Shown here: positions 1 through 7,533 of the stretch, piece after piece
Numbering within the stretch: the first letter of the stretch is position 1
Layout: every line of letters begins with the position of its first letter
Assembly (NCBI RefSeq): GCF_023256435.1
Contig: NZ_JAGDXM010000039.1
Coordinates: forward strand, 1 to 33,781
DNA: 33,781 nt
DNA from: Thermoplasma sp.
Lineage (GTDB): Archaea > Thermoplasmatota > Thermoplasmata > Thermoplasmatales > Thermoplasmataceae
Reading direction: 5' to 3'
Position numbers and translations under genes: made by a program
Notes under the pieces: generated by a model
What the model was told of the DNA's origin: nothing
Databases searched by the model: none
What the model saw: only the letters and a program-made list of their open reading frames with translations

Positions 1-100
1 TTCGTCATATGATTGGTTGTGTAATATTTTTAGACATTATAGAGACCACTATCCAGATGAGATTTTTAAATATTAGTGAGAATATTATATTTAGACAATG

Positions 101-110
101 CTTAAATATA
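101..110 (+). promoter_or_regulatory. TATA-like box of the APC permease gene
   Basis: The A/T-rich stretch cttaaatata lies about 25 nt upstream of the ATG at 130, the spacing expected for an archaeal TATA box driving a leaderless transcript. No Shine-Dalgarno sequence precedes the ATG, which supports a leaderless mRNA. The call rests on spacing and composition only. Confidence 0.5.
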
Positions 111-129
111 GCGAACCAATATTATAATC

Positions 130-153
130 ATGACTAATGATATCATTAGTCAT
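130..153. promoter_or_regulatory. Perfect 24-bp palindrome covering the start codon
   Basis: From the A of the ATG, the sequence ATGACTAATGAT is followed directly by its exact reverse complement, giving an uninterrupted 24-bp palindrome that encodes the first eight residues (MTNDIISH). As DNA it could bind a dimeric repressor at the transcription start. As the 5' end of a leaderless mRNA it could fold into a 10-bp stem with an AUAU loop and bury the start codon. Neither role is proven by sequence alone. Confidence 0.6.
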
Positions 154-1575
154 CAGACCTTAAAAACAAACACGGCTGGTTTTGCTTCTCTGCTGGGACA
201 GTCTGTGGCCATGATCGCTCCCCTGGGTGCAGTCGCAGCAACCCTTACCGGTGCAGCTGAGTTTGCGGTAGGATCTTTGCCCCTTGCGTATATAATCTCC
301 ATTTTCGGCGTACTAGTATGGATCAATACTCCCTATCAGTTTTCGAAGAAAATTAACGGTGCTGGTGGATTCTATACATTCAATGCCATAGGTGTTGGGC
401 CTAGGTACGGACTGATAATCGGATATATGATGTGGTTCAGTTACTTCAATGTTATAACGAATGCTATATTGTTCACCTCCGGTGTATTCATACCCGGGAC
501 GATATCTTACTTTCTACATGTGAATATAGGAACCTATACATGGATACCCATAATGACTGCATTTATAGCGATAATAACGTTTATTGCATATATAGGTATA
601 AAACCCTCACTGGAGTACAGCTTTACCGCATCGGTCATAGAAATTATACTGTTGATCGCTTCATCAATCATTATAATAATTAAGGCTGGCCCGGCAAATT
701 CCATACTACCATTCACGCCTATACCCGCTCATGGTTGGTCTCCAATATTCGTAGGGATGGTTCTTGCGATCTTTTCTATGTCAGGATCATCTGCAGTAGT
801 GGTTCTAGGTGAGGAGGCCAAGCAACCGACAAAGAATATAAAGAAGGCGCTTTTGATAAGCTTTCTGATAACCGGTGTGGTATTTGTGTTAACTTCGTAT
901 GCTCTCACAATAGGATGGGGGATAAGTAATATGCCTTCATTCTTCCAGTCAAGCGTTCCTGGTCTTATAGTTACCGACAAGTATATAGGACTGCCGTTTA
1001 CAATTCTCCTCTTTGCCTTCATAATAAACAGTCTGTTCGCCGGATCTCTGGCACCATTGAATACAAGTTCAAGAATGATCTTTTCAATAAGCAGAGATGG
1101 TCTAGGCCCAAGATTTCTCTCAAAGGTGCATCCTAAATATAAGACGCCATATACATCGATACTATTCGTGGCGGGACTATCTTATCTAATATCTCTATTG
1201 GCTGGAATATTCCTGACGCCAGCGATTGGTTTCCTCTATCTAATTTCAGCTTCGTCTGCTGCTTTGTTTATAGGTCATATACTTAGCAATTTTGGAGTGG
1301 GAATATCCTATCATAAGATGAAGAGCTTCAATCCATTTTTACATGCATTTGCCCCTGCAGTTGCTACTATAATATTGGCTATTGCGATATTCTATAGTTT
1401 CGTGCCTCCCGCATATCCAATTGATTATTCAATAATTACGGCTGCGATTTTCATAATAGCTACAGCGATTGGTGTTTTGATATATAATAGAAAGCATCCA
1501 GAGGCAATTAGAAAAGCGGGTAAAACTGATATAGAAATTCAGAGGGCTATCTCTTCGGATGAAGCATTGCCGTAG
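130..1575 (+). CDS. APC superfamily amino-acid permease
   Basis: Predicted cytoplasmic-membrane amino-acid importer of the amino acid-polyamine-organocation superfamily. The 481-residue length matches the family (about 450-500), and about 12 hydrophobic segments run through the protein. The first segment carries the small-residue stretch LGAVAATLTGAAEF typical of the substrate-binding unwound helix TM1, and a loop motif YQFSK follows. The second APC permease in this window (31634-33061) has the same YQFSK motif in the same place, so the two are distant paralogues. The charged C-terminal tail (IRKAGKTDIEIQRAISSDEALP) is probably cytoplasmic. The gene is monocistronic, convergent with the TPP-enzyme operon, and apparently leaderless. 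Substrate cannot be assigned. The ATG at 130 is favoured by its TATA spacing; the palindrome at the start suggests dedicated regulation. Confidence 0.88.
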   Translation: MTNDIISHQTLKTNTAGFASLLGQSVAMIAPLGAVAATLTGAAEFAVGSLPLAYIISIFGVLVWINTPYQFSKKINGAGGFYTFNAIGVGPRYGLIIGYMMWFSYFNVITNAILFTSGVFIPGTISYFLHVNIGTYTWIPIMTAFIAIITFIAYIGIKPSLEYSFTASVIEIILLIASSIIIIIKAGPANSILPFTPIPAHGWSPIFVGMVLAIFSMSGSSAVVVLGEEAKQPTKNIKKALLISFLITGVVFVLTSYALTIGWGISNMPSFFQSSVPGLIVTDKYIGLPFTILLFAFIINSLFAGSLAPLNTSSRMIFSISRDGLGPRFLSKVHPKYKTPYTSILFVAGLSYLISLLAGIFLTPAIGFLYLISASSAALFIGHILSNFGVGISYHKMKSFNPFLHAFAPAVATIILAIAIFYSFVPPAYPIDYSIITAAIFIIATAIGVLIYNRKHPEAIRKAGKTDIEIQRAISSDEALP

Positions 1576-1595
1576 CTAATTGAATGAATTTATTA

Positions 1596-1632
1596 TTAAC
1601 ATTTTCAATTTTTTATTGTTCTAATTTTTAAG
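1596..1632 (+). terminator. T-rich terminator after the APC permease
   Basis: Starting about 20 nt after the permease stop codon there are several T-runs (attttcaattttttattg, then ctaattttt) without a strong hairpin, the usual form of archaeal termination signals. It lies in the 136-bp gap between two convergent genes. Confidence 0.5.
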
Positions 1633-1711
1633 ATTCGAAAAACATCAACTGAACTTTTACGATGATTTTTAATATAAATGAAGGGAGTGTTTGTCGCTTA
1701 TAAAGTTGCAA

Positions 1712-3460
1712 TCACTGAATGATTTGTGTTGTTTCCTGTTTAATCTCCTTGGGTGGAGGCTCGCATCCTTCGAGCCAGATTTCAGCGAGAGTCTGAAAAT
1801 CTGGTGGTGTCAGTCCCTTCTCTATTTTCACATCCAGAACTGCTGGAAGATTGCTTTTCTCTGCCCTTCGCAAGCCCTCTTTCAGCTCGCTTGGGGTTCT
1901 AACAGTCTCGCCGAAACAGCCCATGCCCTTGGCAATTTCCGCATAGTCCATAGACCCGAAATCCACACCAACATATCTTTTATCGTAATAGAGTGTCTGT
2001 CCTGATTTGATCATACCCCATGAATCGTCGTTAAGTACTACGCAAGTAAAGTGAATGCCCAGTCTTCTGGCAGTCTCAAGTTCGGAAACATTGTAGCCAA
2101 ATGAGCCATCTCCTGTAATACAGTAAACCTTATTCCTTGGCCTGGCAAGTTTTGCGGCTATTGCATAGGCGATGCCCGTTCCTATGTAGCCTGAATCACC
2201 AGCTGAGCTGCTCAGGAAGGTGTTTGGAAGGAAGACTCTATTTGCATAATGACTCCATACTGTGGTGTTTCCGCCATCGATAACAGCTATAGAATCCCTT
2301 GGATAGAAGGATCTAACCTCAGCTATTACTCTCAAGGGGTGCATAGGAACAGCATCGGATGTCATATATTCCTCAAATTGTCCAGTCCACTGTTTCTCAA
2401 GATCCTTATATATTGCAATATATTCCCGTTCCTCGGGCATAGCAGATTCTGCCTTAAGTCTCTCTATAATTGATCTCAATGTAGCCTTGATATCGCCTAC
2501 AGCACCAATAGTTACTGGCCTGTTCATTCCAATCTGTTCACCAGATATGTCTATCTGGATGAATCGCTGTTTGTCCAGATCCCCCCATATGGGTGGCCTA
2601 CCGAAAAAATCAAGGTCGCCCAGTTTGGATCCAAGCACAATTACAAGATCGGCTTCTGATTGAGCGTTTATCGCGCCGTAGCTCTGTGGTATGAGCGCCA
2701 GGCGATGATCCTCAGGTATTGATCCTCTGCCAGAGATGGAAGTCGTCACAGGTATATTCATAAGTTCTGCCAATTCCAGAAGCTCTTCTGAGGCACCTGA
2801 TCTAAGGACGCCTCCGCCTGCATGTATCAATGGTCGTTTTGCCCTTCTGATCTCCTCGCAGATCATCTTTACTGTTTCGTCGTCAGGACGTATCCTGCCA
2901 GTAGCCCTGTACTCATTCGGGTTCTTTATTTTCACGTCATTTTCTTCGCCGGTTTGATGCAGTATGTCTGATGGTATATCTATATGAACGGGTCCAGGAG
3001 ATCCATAAAATGCCATCCTTATGGCCCTCTCCGTGATCTCCGTTATTCTATTCCAGGAGTTTATCACGGCGTTCCATTTGGTGACTGCATGTAAAAGAGA
3101 GTATTGATCAAGTGCCTGCATTGAACCATGATCAGGATAAGAACGAAAGGTCTGATTCTGTGCGGTTATAACCAGCATTGGTATATTTTCCGATGATGCG
3201 GGATATATTCCCCCCACCAGATTAGCCACACCAGGGCCAACAGTAGCTGTAACCACTCCTATTTCTCCAGTTGTCCTCGCCCAGGCATCTGCTGCATGAG
3301 CCGCTGCAGCTTCATCATGAAATGTTATGAATTTTATGTCGGAGTCGTATATAGCATTGAGAAAAGGATAAAGCTGATCGCCTGGAACTCCAAATACGTA
3401 CCGAACATTTTCCTTTTCAAGTATTCTTTTTAAAATTTCTCCTCCCGTTATGCGAGACAT
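1712..3460 (-). CDS. TPP-dependent enzyme, acetolactate synthase / pyruvate oxidase-like
   Basis: Predicted cytosolic thiamine-diphosphate enzyme acting on pyruvate or another 2-oxo acid. Three domains can be followed in order: the N-terminal Pyr domain with the glutamate that activates TPP (FHDEAAAAHA, E53 of the track ORF); a central domain around residues 190-340; and the C-terminal PP domain with the GDGSFGYN motif (453-460) and its Asn-Asp partner (ND, 480-481), which bind Mg and diphosphate. The length, about 582 residues, fits acetolactate synthase large subunits, pyruvate oxidases and related lyases. No regulatory small subunit lies nearby, so a catabolic role is more likely than branched-chain synthesis. 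The start was moved to the ATG at 3460 because GAGGTGAT sits just upstream; the track's GTG at 3469 would lie inside that ribosome-binding site. It is the last gene of the operon, 10 nt after the SCP2-like gene. The exact reaction is not resolved. Confidence 0.85.
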   Translation of the reverse strand: MSRITGGEILKRILEKENVRYVFGVPGDQLYPFLNAIYDSDIKFITFHDEAAAAHAADAWARTTGEIGVVTATVGPGVANLVGGIYPASSENIPMLVITAQNQTFRSYPDHGSMQALDQYSLLHAVTKWNAVINSWNRITEITERAIRMAFYGSPGPVHIDIPSDILHQTGEENDVKIKNPNEYRATGRIRPDDETVKMICEEIRRAKRPLIHAGGGVLRSGASEELLELAELMNIPVTTSISGRGSIPEDHRLALIPQSYGAINAQSEADLVIVLGSKLGDLDFFGRPPIWGDLDKQRFIQIDISGEQIGMNRPVTIGAVGDIKATLRSIIERLKAESAMPEEREYIAIYKDLEKQWTGQFEEYMTSDAVPMHPLRVIAEVRSFYPRDSIAVIDGGNTTVWSHYANRVFLPNTFLSSSAGDSGYIGTGIAYAIAAKLARPRNKVYCITGDGSFGYNVSELETARRLGIHFTCVVLNDDSWGMIKSGQTLYYDKRYVGVDFGSMDYAEIAKGMGCFGETVRTPSELKEGLRRAEKSNLPAVLDVKIEKGLTPPDFQTLAEIWLEGCEPPPKEIKQETTQIIQ

Positions 3461-3470
3461 GATCATCACC

Positions 3471-3899
3471 TCAATTACCCTTTATATTATAGCTGGAGTA
3501 CTTTCCTTGAAATTCGGTCGGAATCTTTCTGAGGAGAGTAAGCCAGTATTCAGTGGATCCAGCCATTTTTAATATCCTTGAAAATTCGCCCCTTATGTTA
3601 AGTTTGCGAGAGATGAAGGCACTGGTTACGCTCTGCTTTCCGGTCAAAAGATCGACCCATATCTGATACTTTCCGGAGATGACAAAATCTGTTGCTCTTT
3701 CTCCTTTCCAGATGTCAGACATCTCCCCATTCTTGAGCCGATATCCTATGATTATGTCTTCGCCAACTCCATTGGCAGGATCTGCCTGTATGATAAAGGT
3801 ATAGCTGGCATCCTCGTTCTTTATCATGTCCCTATATTTCTTATCGCCATTGGTCACCTCTTTAACTTTCTCCAAATATTCATTACTACCAAATTCCAT
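3471..3899 (-). CDS. SCP2-like (sterol carrier protein 2 fold) protein
   Basis: This small 142-residue soluble protein resembles SCP2/alkyl-sulfatase C-terminal type domains. It has a central beta-rich stretch (YTFIIQADP to GERATDFVISG), then the characteristic segment with a gate-like helix and the 'surface the ligand enters' pattern (WVDLLTGKQSVTSAFISRKLNIRGEFSRILKM), where SCP2 domains typically have 'GKLKIKGD'. SCP2 domains bind acyl chains or other hydrophobic ligands; here the ligand is unknown. The gene is translationally linked to its neighbours. Its ATG is just after the dehydrogenase stop, with a clear GGAGGCGAT ribosome-binding site inside the end of the dehydrogenase gene. A role in presenting or binding a hydrophobic substrate for the flanking dehydrogenase and TPP enzyme is inference. 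An unrelated small alpha/beta protein remains possible. Confidence 0.62.
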   Translation of the reverse strand: MEFGSNEYLEKVKEVTNGDKKYRDMIKNEDASYTFIIQADPANGVGEDIIIGYRLKNGEMSDIWKGERATDFVISGKYQIWVDLLTGKQSVTSAFISRKLNIRGEFSRILKMAGSTEYWLTLLRKIPTEFQGKYSSYNIKGN

Positions 3900-4928
3900 T
3901 CATATATCGCCTCCTAACGATACCGAAACCTTGCCCTCAGCAGGCTCTCTTAAAAGTTTCATAAATCCATCTCTTACGGCCGAATCGATCGTAAGAACCG
4001 ATGTTATGATTTTACGCCACGGAATTTCAGGATTTGACAGAAGTGTCAATGCGGTTGGCATTTCATTATATCCTTCATAAGATCCATAGATTGATATTTC
4101 ATTGAGAACAGTGGTGAAGAAGTCGGCTCCTGAAATTTCCTCTGGAATGCCAACGATTATAATTTTCCCGCCTCTTTTGACCAGTGTAAAATCGGATTCA
4201 ATCGCTTTTGATGACCCTGTGGTATCAAATATCAGATCCACTCCATTTCCGTTGGTGATTCTTTCTATGTAGGAAAATACATTATCTGAAATTGGATTGA
4301 CAATATCAACTGAAGGCAATAGATCTTTTGCAAGGCTGAGTCTACGTGATGAGATATCCGTAATCATTATTTTAGAAGCACCTGCATGATTCAATGCAAG
4401 CTCCTCAAGCAGGCCTATGGGCCCAGCACCCTGAACCAGAACGGTCTTTCCAAGCGGTGATGATGCTATATTGATCGAATGTAGCACTATAGCCAATGGC
4501 TCGGCAAGGGATGCAGTCAGAAGATCCAAGCCTTCTGGAATCGTGAAAATAGCCTTCTCTGGAACTTTCACGAGATCGGCCATTCCACCATCCACTGATA
4601 TGCCTATCATCATGGCATTCTCACACAATTCAGGTCTTCCGTTTAGACAATATGAACATGATCCGCATGGAACGATGCTTGAGCAAACTACGCGATCTCC
4701 AAGACGGACCTTTGTTACTTTATTTCCTACCCTGACCACTCTTCCAGAGCATTCATGCCCAATCACTGTGTTAGGCACATAATTCCCGGTCCTCAATGCC
4801 GTAAGATCGGATCCGCATATGCCACAATAGGCGGTACGTACGATGACTTCAGTTTCTTTGGGATCATCTGGCTCATCACGATCTTCCAGATCTATTTGAT
4901 TGATCCCGTGAAAAACCAAAGCCTTCAT
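3900..4928 (-). CDS. Zinc-dependent alcohol/polyol dehydrogenase (MDR family)
   Basis: Medium-chain dehydrogenase/reductase expected to oxidise an alcohol or polyol with NAD(P)+ in the cytosol. The catalytic zinc site is seen as CGICGSD and GHE, and the structural zinc site as the four-cysteine lobe PCGSCSYCLNGRPELC. The Rossmann nucleotide-binding loop is GAGPIG, followed by an acidic residue at the end of the second strand (ITDISSRR). The Asp suggests NAD+, but an adjacent SRR could admit NADP+. The length (342 residues) fits threonine, sorbitol and similar dehydrogenases. I favour ATG 4928 (MKALVF) over the track's 4952 because MKA begins many family members and a GTGATGATC ribosome-binding-like sequence lies just upstream; a TATA-like attttaaat-type element is near 4970. 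It is the first gene of a three-gene operon with the SCP2-like and TPP enzymes. Substrate unknown. Confidence 0.85.
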   Translation of the reverse strand: MKALVFHGINQIDLEDRDEPDDPKETEVIVRTAYCGICGSDLTALRTGNYVPNTVIGHECSGRVVRVGNKVTKVRLGDRVVCSSIVPCGSCSYCLNGRPELCENAMMIGISVDGGMADLVKVPEKAIFTIPEGLDLLTASLAEPLAIVLHSINIASSPLGKTVLVQGAGPIGLLEELALNHAGASKIMITDISSRRLSLAKDLLPSVDIVNPISDNVFSYIERITNGNGVDLIFDTTGSSKAIESDFTLVKRGGKIIIVGIPEEISGADFFTTVLNEISIYGSYEGYNEMPTALTLLSNPEIPWRKIITSVLTIDSAVRDGFMKLLREPAEGKVSVSLGGDI

Positions 4929-4976
4929 ATAGAATATGATCATCACAAGCATATATTAATATTATCATTTAAATAA

Positions 4977-5471
4977 TTATTATTTAATACCTACATCTTG
5001 ACAATAATTCATATAATGCAGCGAGATTGGATGTATTTTTACGCGTATTACTCTAAAATTGATTTTTTTGGGATCTTTACTGAGAAAGATGAAAAATTTC
5101 AGGCTCTTCAACTTTGGCGTTCTCTCATTTCATTGTTTTTGTTATTTCTGAATATCATCATTGAACAAGTAGGTTCTTTGATTTACCTTGATATTTTAAA
5201 TGTCTGCACTGCAAAATATCTTTCCTATAAACTCAGAATGCTCAAAACCCTTCGATGCAGTTAATATCGTCTACATTGTTGTTCAGAGATTCAGCAATTG
5301 GTCTTATACGTTGTATATTATGTTCATGTCAGCTTGATCATAGGGTGGCGTACAAAATCGAATATTCATACTCTTGATCTCATGATGATTCAAGGTAATC
5401 TTCGCCTCCATTAAGTGAAATATTATGAAAGAGTGCATATCCTTGGCAGGATCTTTAAAATTATCATAAGG
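4977..5471. other. 495-bp gap without a convincing gene
   Basis: This A/T-rich stretch separates the dehydrogenase promoter from the end of the GPH-transporter gene. The 88-codon track ORF at 4998-5264 has the low-complexity, aromatic-rich look of untranslated A/T-rich DNA, and I do not accept it. A 44-codon reading frame at 5304-5438 on the minus strand (MHSFIIFHLM...) ends in a stretch with TPPYDQADMN, faintly like the PPYSPDLNP region of DDE transposases; it may be a tiny relic or chance. No RNA gene was recognised. Confidence 0.4.
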
Positions 5472-6809
5472 TCAGGGCATTTTGTGGGCTATTTTAATAT
5501 CCTGCTTTAGAGGTACGAAGATGAATAGGATTGCATTTATAATTATGGGGATACCGCCTATGAGGCTGAGATCTCTTATGAACAGCGAGTTGTGCGTTGG
5601 TAGATACATATAAGTGATCCACAATCCGAGGACAAATCCAGAAAGGCCTGAAGGAATCCTCTCAAGTAATCCCTGCACCCCGAAGTACATTCCTTCTCTC
5701 CTGTATCCAGTAAGCATCTCGTCTTCGTCGATTATTTCAGAAACTATAGCATTAGGAAGTATGAAATATGATGCTAGACCAAGGCCAGCGAGAATCATTA
5801 TTATGAACATCTGTACAACATTGCTTATGATGTGGATTAATCCAACCGTATATGCCAGCAGAACAACTGAACCGAGAAATGACATAAAAACTATGAAGGC
5901 ACGTTTTTCACCGTATTTCTTTGTGAATTTCACCAGTACTGGTGAGAAAATTATGGCTGAAATGACGGCCACAAGGGTGTAAAGTCCTATGAAGGATGCA
6001 TAGGAAGCGTTCCCAGGCATTACAATGTCTTCTACATAATAACCCAGAGATGCCTCGAAGAAATAGAAGCCGAATTGGAAAAATAGATAGGCGATAATAT
6101 ATCGATCGAACGTTCTGTTCTTAAATGTCTGAACAAACGCCTTTGCCACTGAATAATCTCGCGGTACTGGATTGTCGATCCTGTTCTCCTTGATCGTGAT
6201 TCCGACTATTAGATAGGTGATGGCGGTTATAACGGAAATTATGGCGCCAATTGTTGAAAAGGAGAAATGGAGGTAGAGCAAGATAGACGGAATAATAGAT
6301 GCCAGGATGATACCGGTTATGGTGAAATATGAGGCAATTGTCGTGAGCACAACTCGATCTCCAGATGAAATGGCTATCTCAGGTATCAGCGCCTGGTAAG
6401 GCAGAACGACATAAGCGAAGAACAGATTGAAGAGCATCAGGTACAGCGCCAAAAGGATCGCCATAGACATTCCGCTAAGAAACGGAAACCATATGAGTGC
6501 AAAAAATACCGTAAGTGGAATAAATCCGGTGAGTATGAAAAATCTCCTTCTTCCGACTTTGAACATCATTTTATCGCTGAAATTCCCAATAAATGGATTG
6601 GAAAAGGCCTGGATTAAAGTTCCAGCAAATACGGCCGATCCCACAAGTGAAGATGCAACGATCTTTTCGCCTTGCAGGGGAGCATAGAATATGAATATAT
6701 ACGTGGAGAGGAAAAACGCAGGCATCTCCACTCCAAGTTGCCCCAGAGAATAGAGTACTTTCTTTGACAGCGGTAGTTTGGCGATCTGTGGCATCTTCGA
6801 ATCTATCAT
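5472..6809 (-). CDS. GPH-family sugar:cation symporter (MFS fold)
   Basis: Predicted 12-helix transporter of the glycoside-pentoside-hexuronide:cation symporter group, likely importing a glycoside or oligosaccharide with H+ or Na+. Visible features are the N-terminal LGQLGVEMPAFFLSTYIF helix, the helix 2-3 loop with SDKMMFKVGRRRFF (the GPH/MFS loop signature), and the C-terminal-half loop EIIDEDEMLTGYRREGMYFG, which is diagnostic of the family. The protein is about 445 residues. The track ORF begins at 6914, inside the upstream deacetylase gene; the ATG at 6809 (MIDSKMPQIAKLP), 4 nt after that gene's stop, is a better start. It is the last gene of the C69-GH1-deacetylase operon and therefore the probable importer for its glycoside. 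A close paralogue lies at 27226-28536. Confidence 0.88.
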   Translation of the reverse strand: MIDSKMPQIAKLPLSKKVLYSLGQLGVEMPAFFLSTYIFIFYAPLQGEKIVASSLVGSAVFAGTLIQAFSNPFIGNFSDKMMFKVGRRRFFILTGFIPLTVFFALIWFPFLSGMSMAILLALYLMLFNLFFAYVVLPYQALIPEIAISSGDRVVLTTIASYFTITGIILASIIPSILLYLHFSFSTIGAIISVITAITYLIVGITIKENRIDNPVPRDYSVAKAFVQTFKNRTFDRYIIAYLFFQFGFYFFEASLGYYVEDIVMPGNASYASFIGLYTLVAVISAIIFSPVLVKFTKKYGEKRAFIVFMSFLGSVVLLAYTVGLIHIISNVVQMFIIMILAGLGLASYFILPNAIVSEIIDEDEMLTGYRREGMYFGVQGLLERIPSGLSGFVLGLWITYMYLPTHNSLFIRDLSLIGGIPIIINAILFIFVPLKQDIKIAHKMP

Positions 6810-6813
6810 TTTA

Positions 6814-7533
6814 CTACACCATCTTAAAGTATTCCTCAGAAAGGTGAATATGCAGATCCGTTCGTCTAAGGACCCTGAAAGCCTCACCGAATCTGTAACC
6901 GTTGATCGATCCAACTAAACTGCTGATCCTTCTGATTTCTTCCAGATCAAGCGATTGTGAGGCGTGGGCTTTCAGGGCATCGATCTTTTTCTCGAAAGAC
7001 GTTTCAATATCCACTATAACGTTGAATCTGTTTGTTGGGGATACCGCAGCATATATCTCATTGTTCCCTGCCTTCCCACCTCCTATGTTTGGAAGCGGAT
7101 AGAAGAGAACCGACTGGAGCGTTGCAAGACCCACATTCACATGATCCGGATGCACCTCGTATTCCAGAAAAGGATCTACTGTTATTACAATATCTGGGAT
7201 GAATTCACGCATCGCTGGTAACAGCGATTCCCTGAGCACACGAGGATCTGGAGATTCGGTATCCTTGAAACCAAGGAACACAACCTTCTTTATTCCAAGG
7301 ATGGCAGCTGCATTCATCTGTTCTTTTTTCCTTGTTTCAGTCATATCTAGGCCTTCAGTCCTCGTTCCCTTACTGCCATCGGTTGCTACGATAAGTAAGA
7401 TATCGGCACCTCTTTGAGCCATCAATGAGAGGTATCCACCAGCTATCAGTTCCGTATCATCTGGATGAGGTGATACGGCAACTATCCTGTTTGCCTTCAT
7501 CATGATATTGCGAAGCTCTTCACTCTGTATCAT
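6814..7533 (-). CDS. PIG-L / LmbE-family metal-dependent deacetylase
   Basis: Zinc-dependent N-deacetylase fold (PIG-L/LmbE), acting on N-acetyl sugars or related amides. The metal site and catalytic Asp are seen in SPHPDDTE near the N-terminus, and the later ligand motif in EVHPDHVNVG. The length of about 240 residues is typical. The track start at 7563 overlaps the GH1 gene by 44 nt. I prefer ATG 7533 (MIQSEELRN) because AAGGAG lies about 10 nt upstream; ATG 7503 (MMKANRIVAV) is a shorter alternative and keeps the whole domain. It overlaps the upstream GH1 gene by 14 nt and precedes the GPH symporter by 4 nt, so the three are surely co-translated. Established comparison: Thermococcales use an LmbE-fold deacetylase with a glycosidase to degrade chitobiose. 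By analogy the substrate here may be an N-acetylated beta-glycoside, but this is inference. Confidence 0.85.
   Translation of the reverse strand: MIQSEELRNIMMKANRIVAVSPHPDDTELIAGGYLSLMAQRGADILLIVATDGSKGTRTEGLDMTETRKKEQMNAAAILGIKKVVFLGFKDTESPDPRVLRESLLPAMREFIPDIVITVDPFLEYEVHPDHVNVGLATLQSVLFYPLPNIGGGKAGNNEIYAAVSPTNRFNVIVDIETSFEKKIDALKAHASQSLDLEEIRRISSLVGSINGYRFGEAFRVLRRTDLHIHLSEEYFKMV

Noticed and set aside
1691-2005. 104-codon plus-strand ORF opposite the TPP-enzyme gene
   Set aside because: It is a shadow of a strongly supported minus-strand gene.
4998-5264. 88-codon track ORF in the long gap
   Set aside because: The translation is rich in Phe, Tyr, Leu and Ile with no family motif, as expected from A/T-rich non-coding DNA, and no ribosome-binding site was seen.
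5304-5438. 44-codon minus-strand frame with TPPYDQADMN, slightly like a DDE transposase end
   Set aside because: Too short, no second transposase motif and no terminal repeats; kept only as a remark in the gap description.
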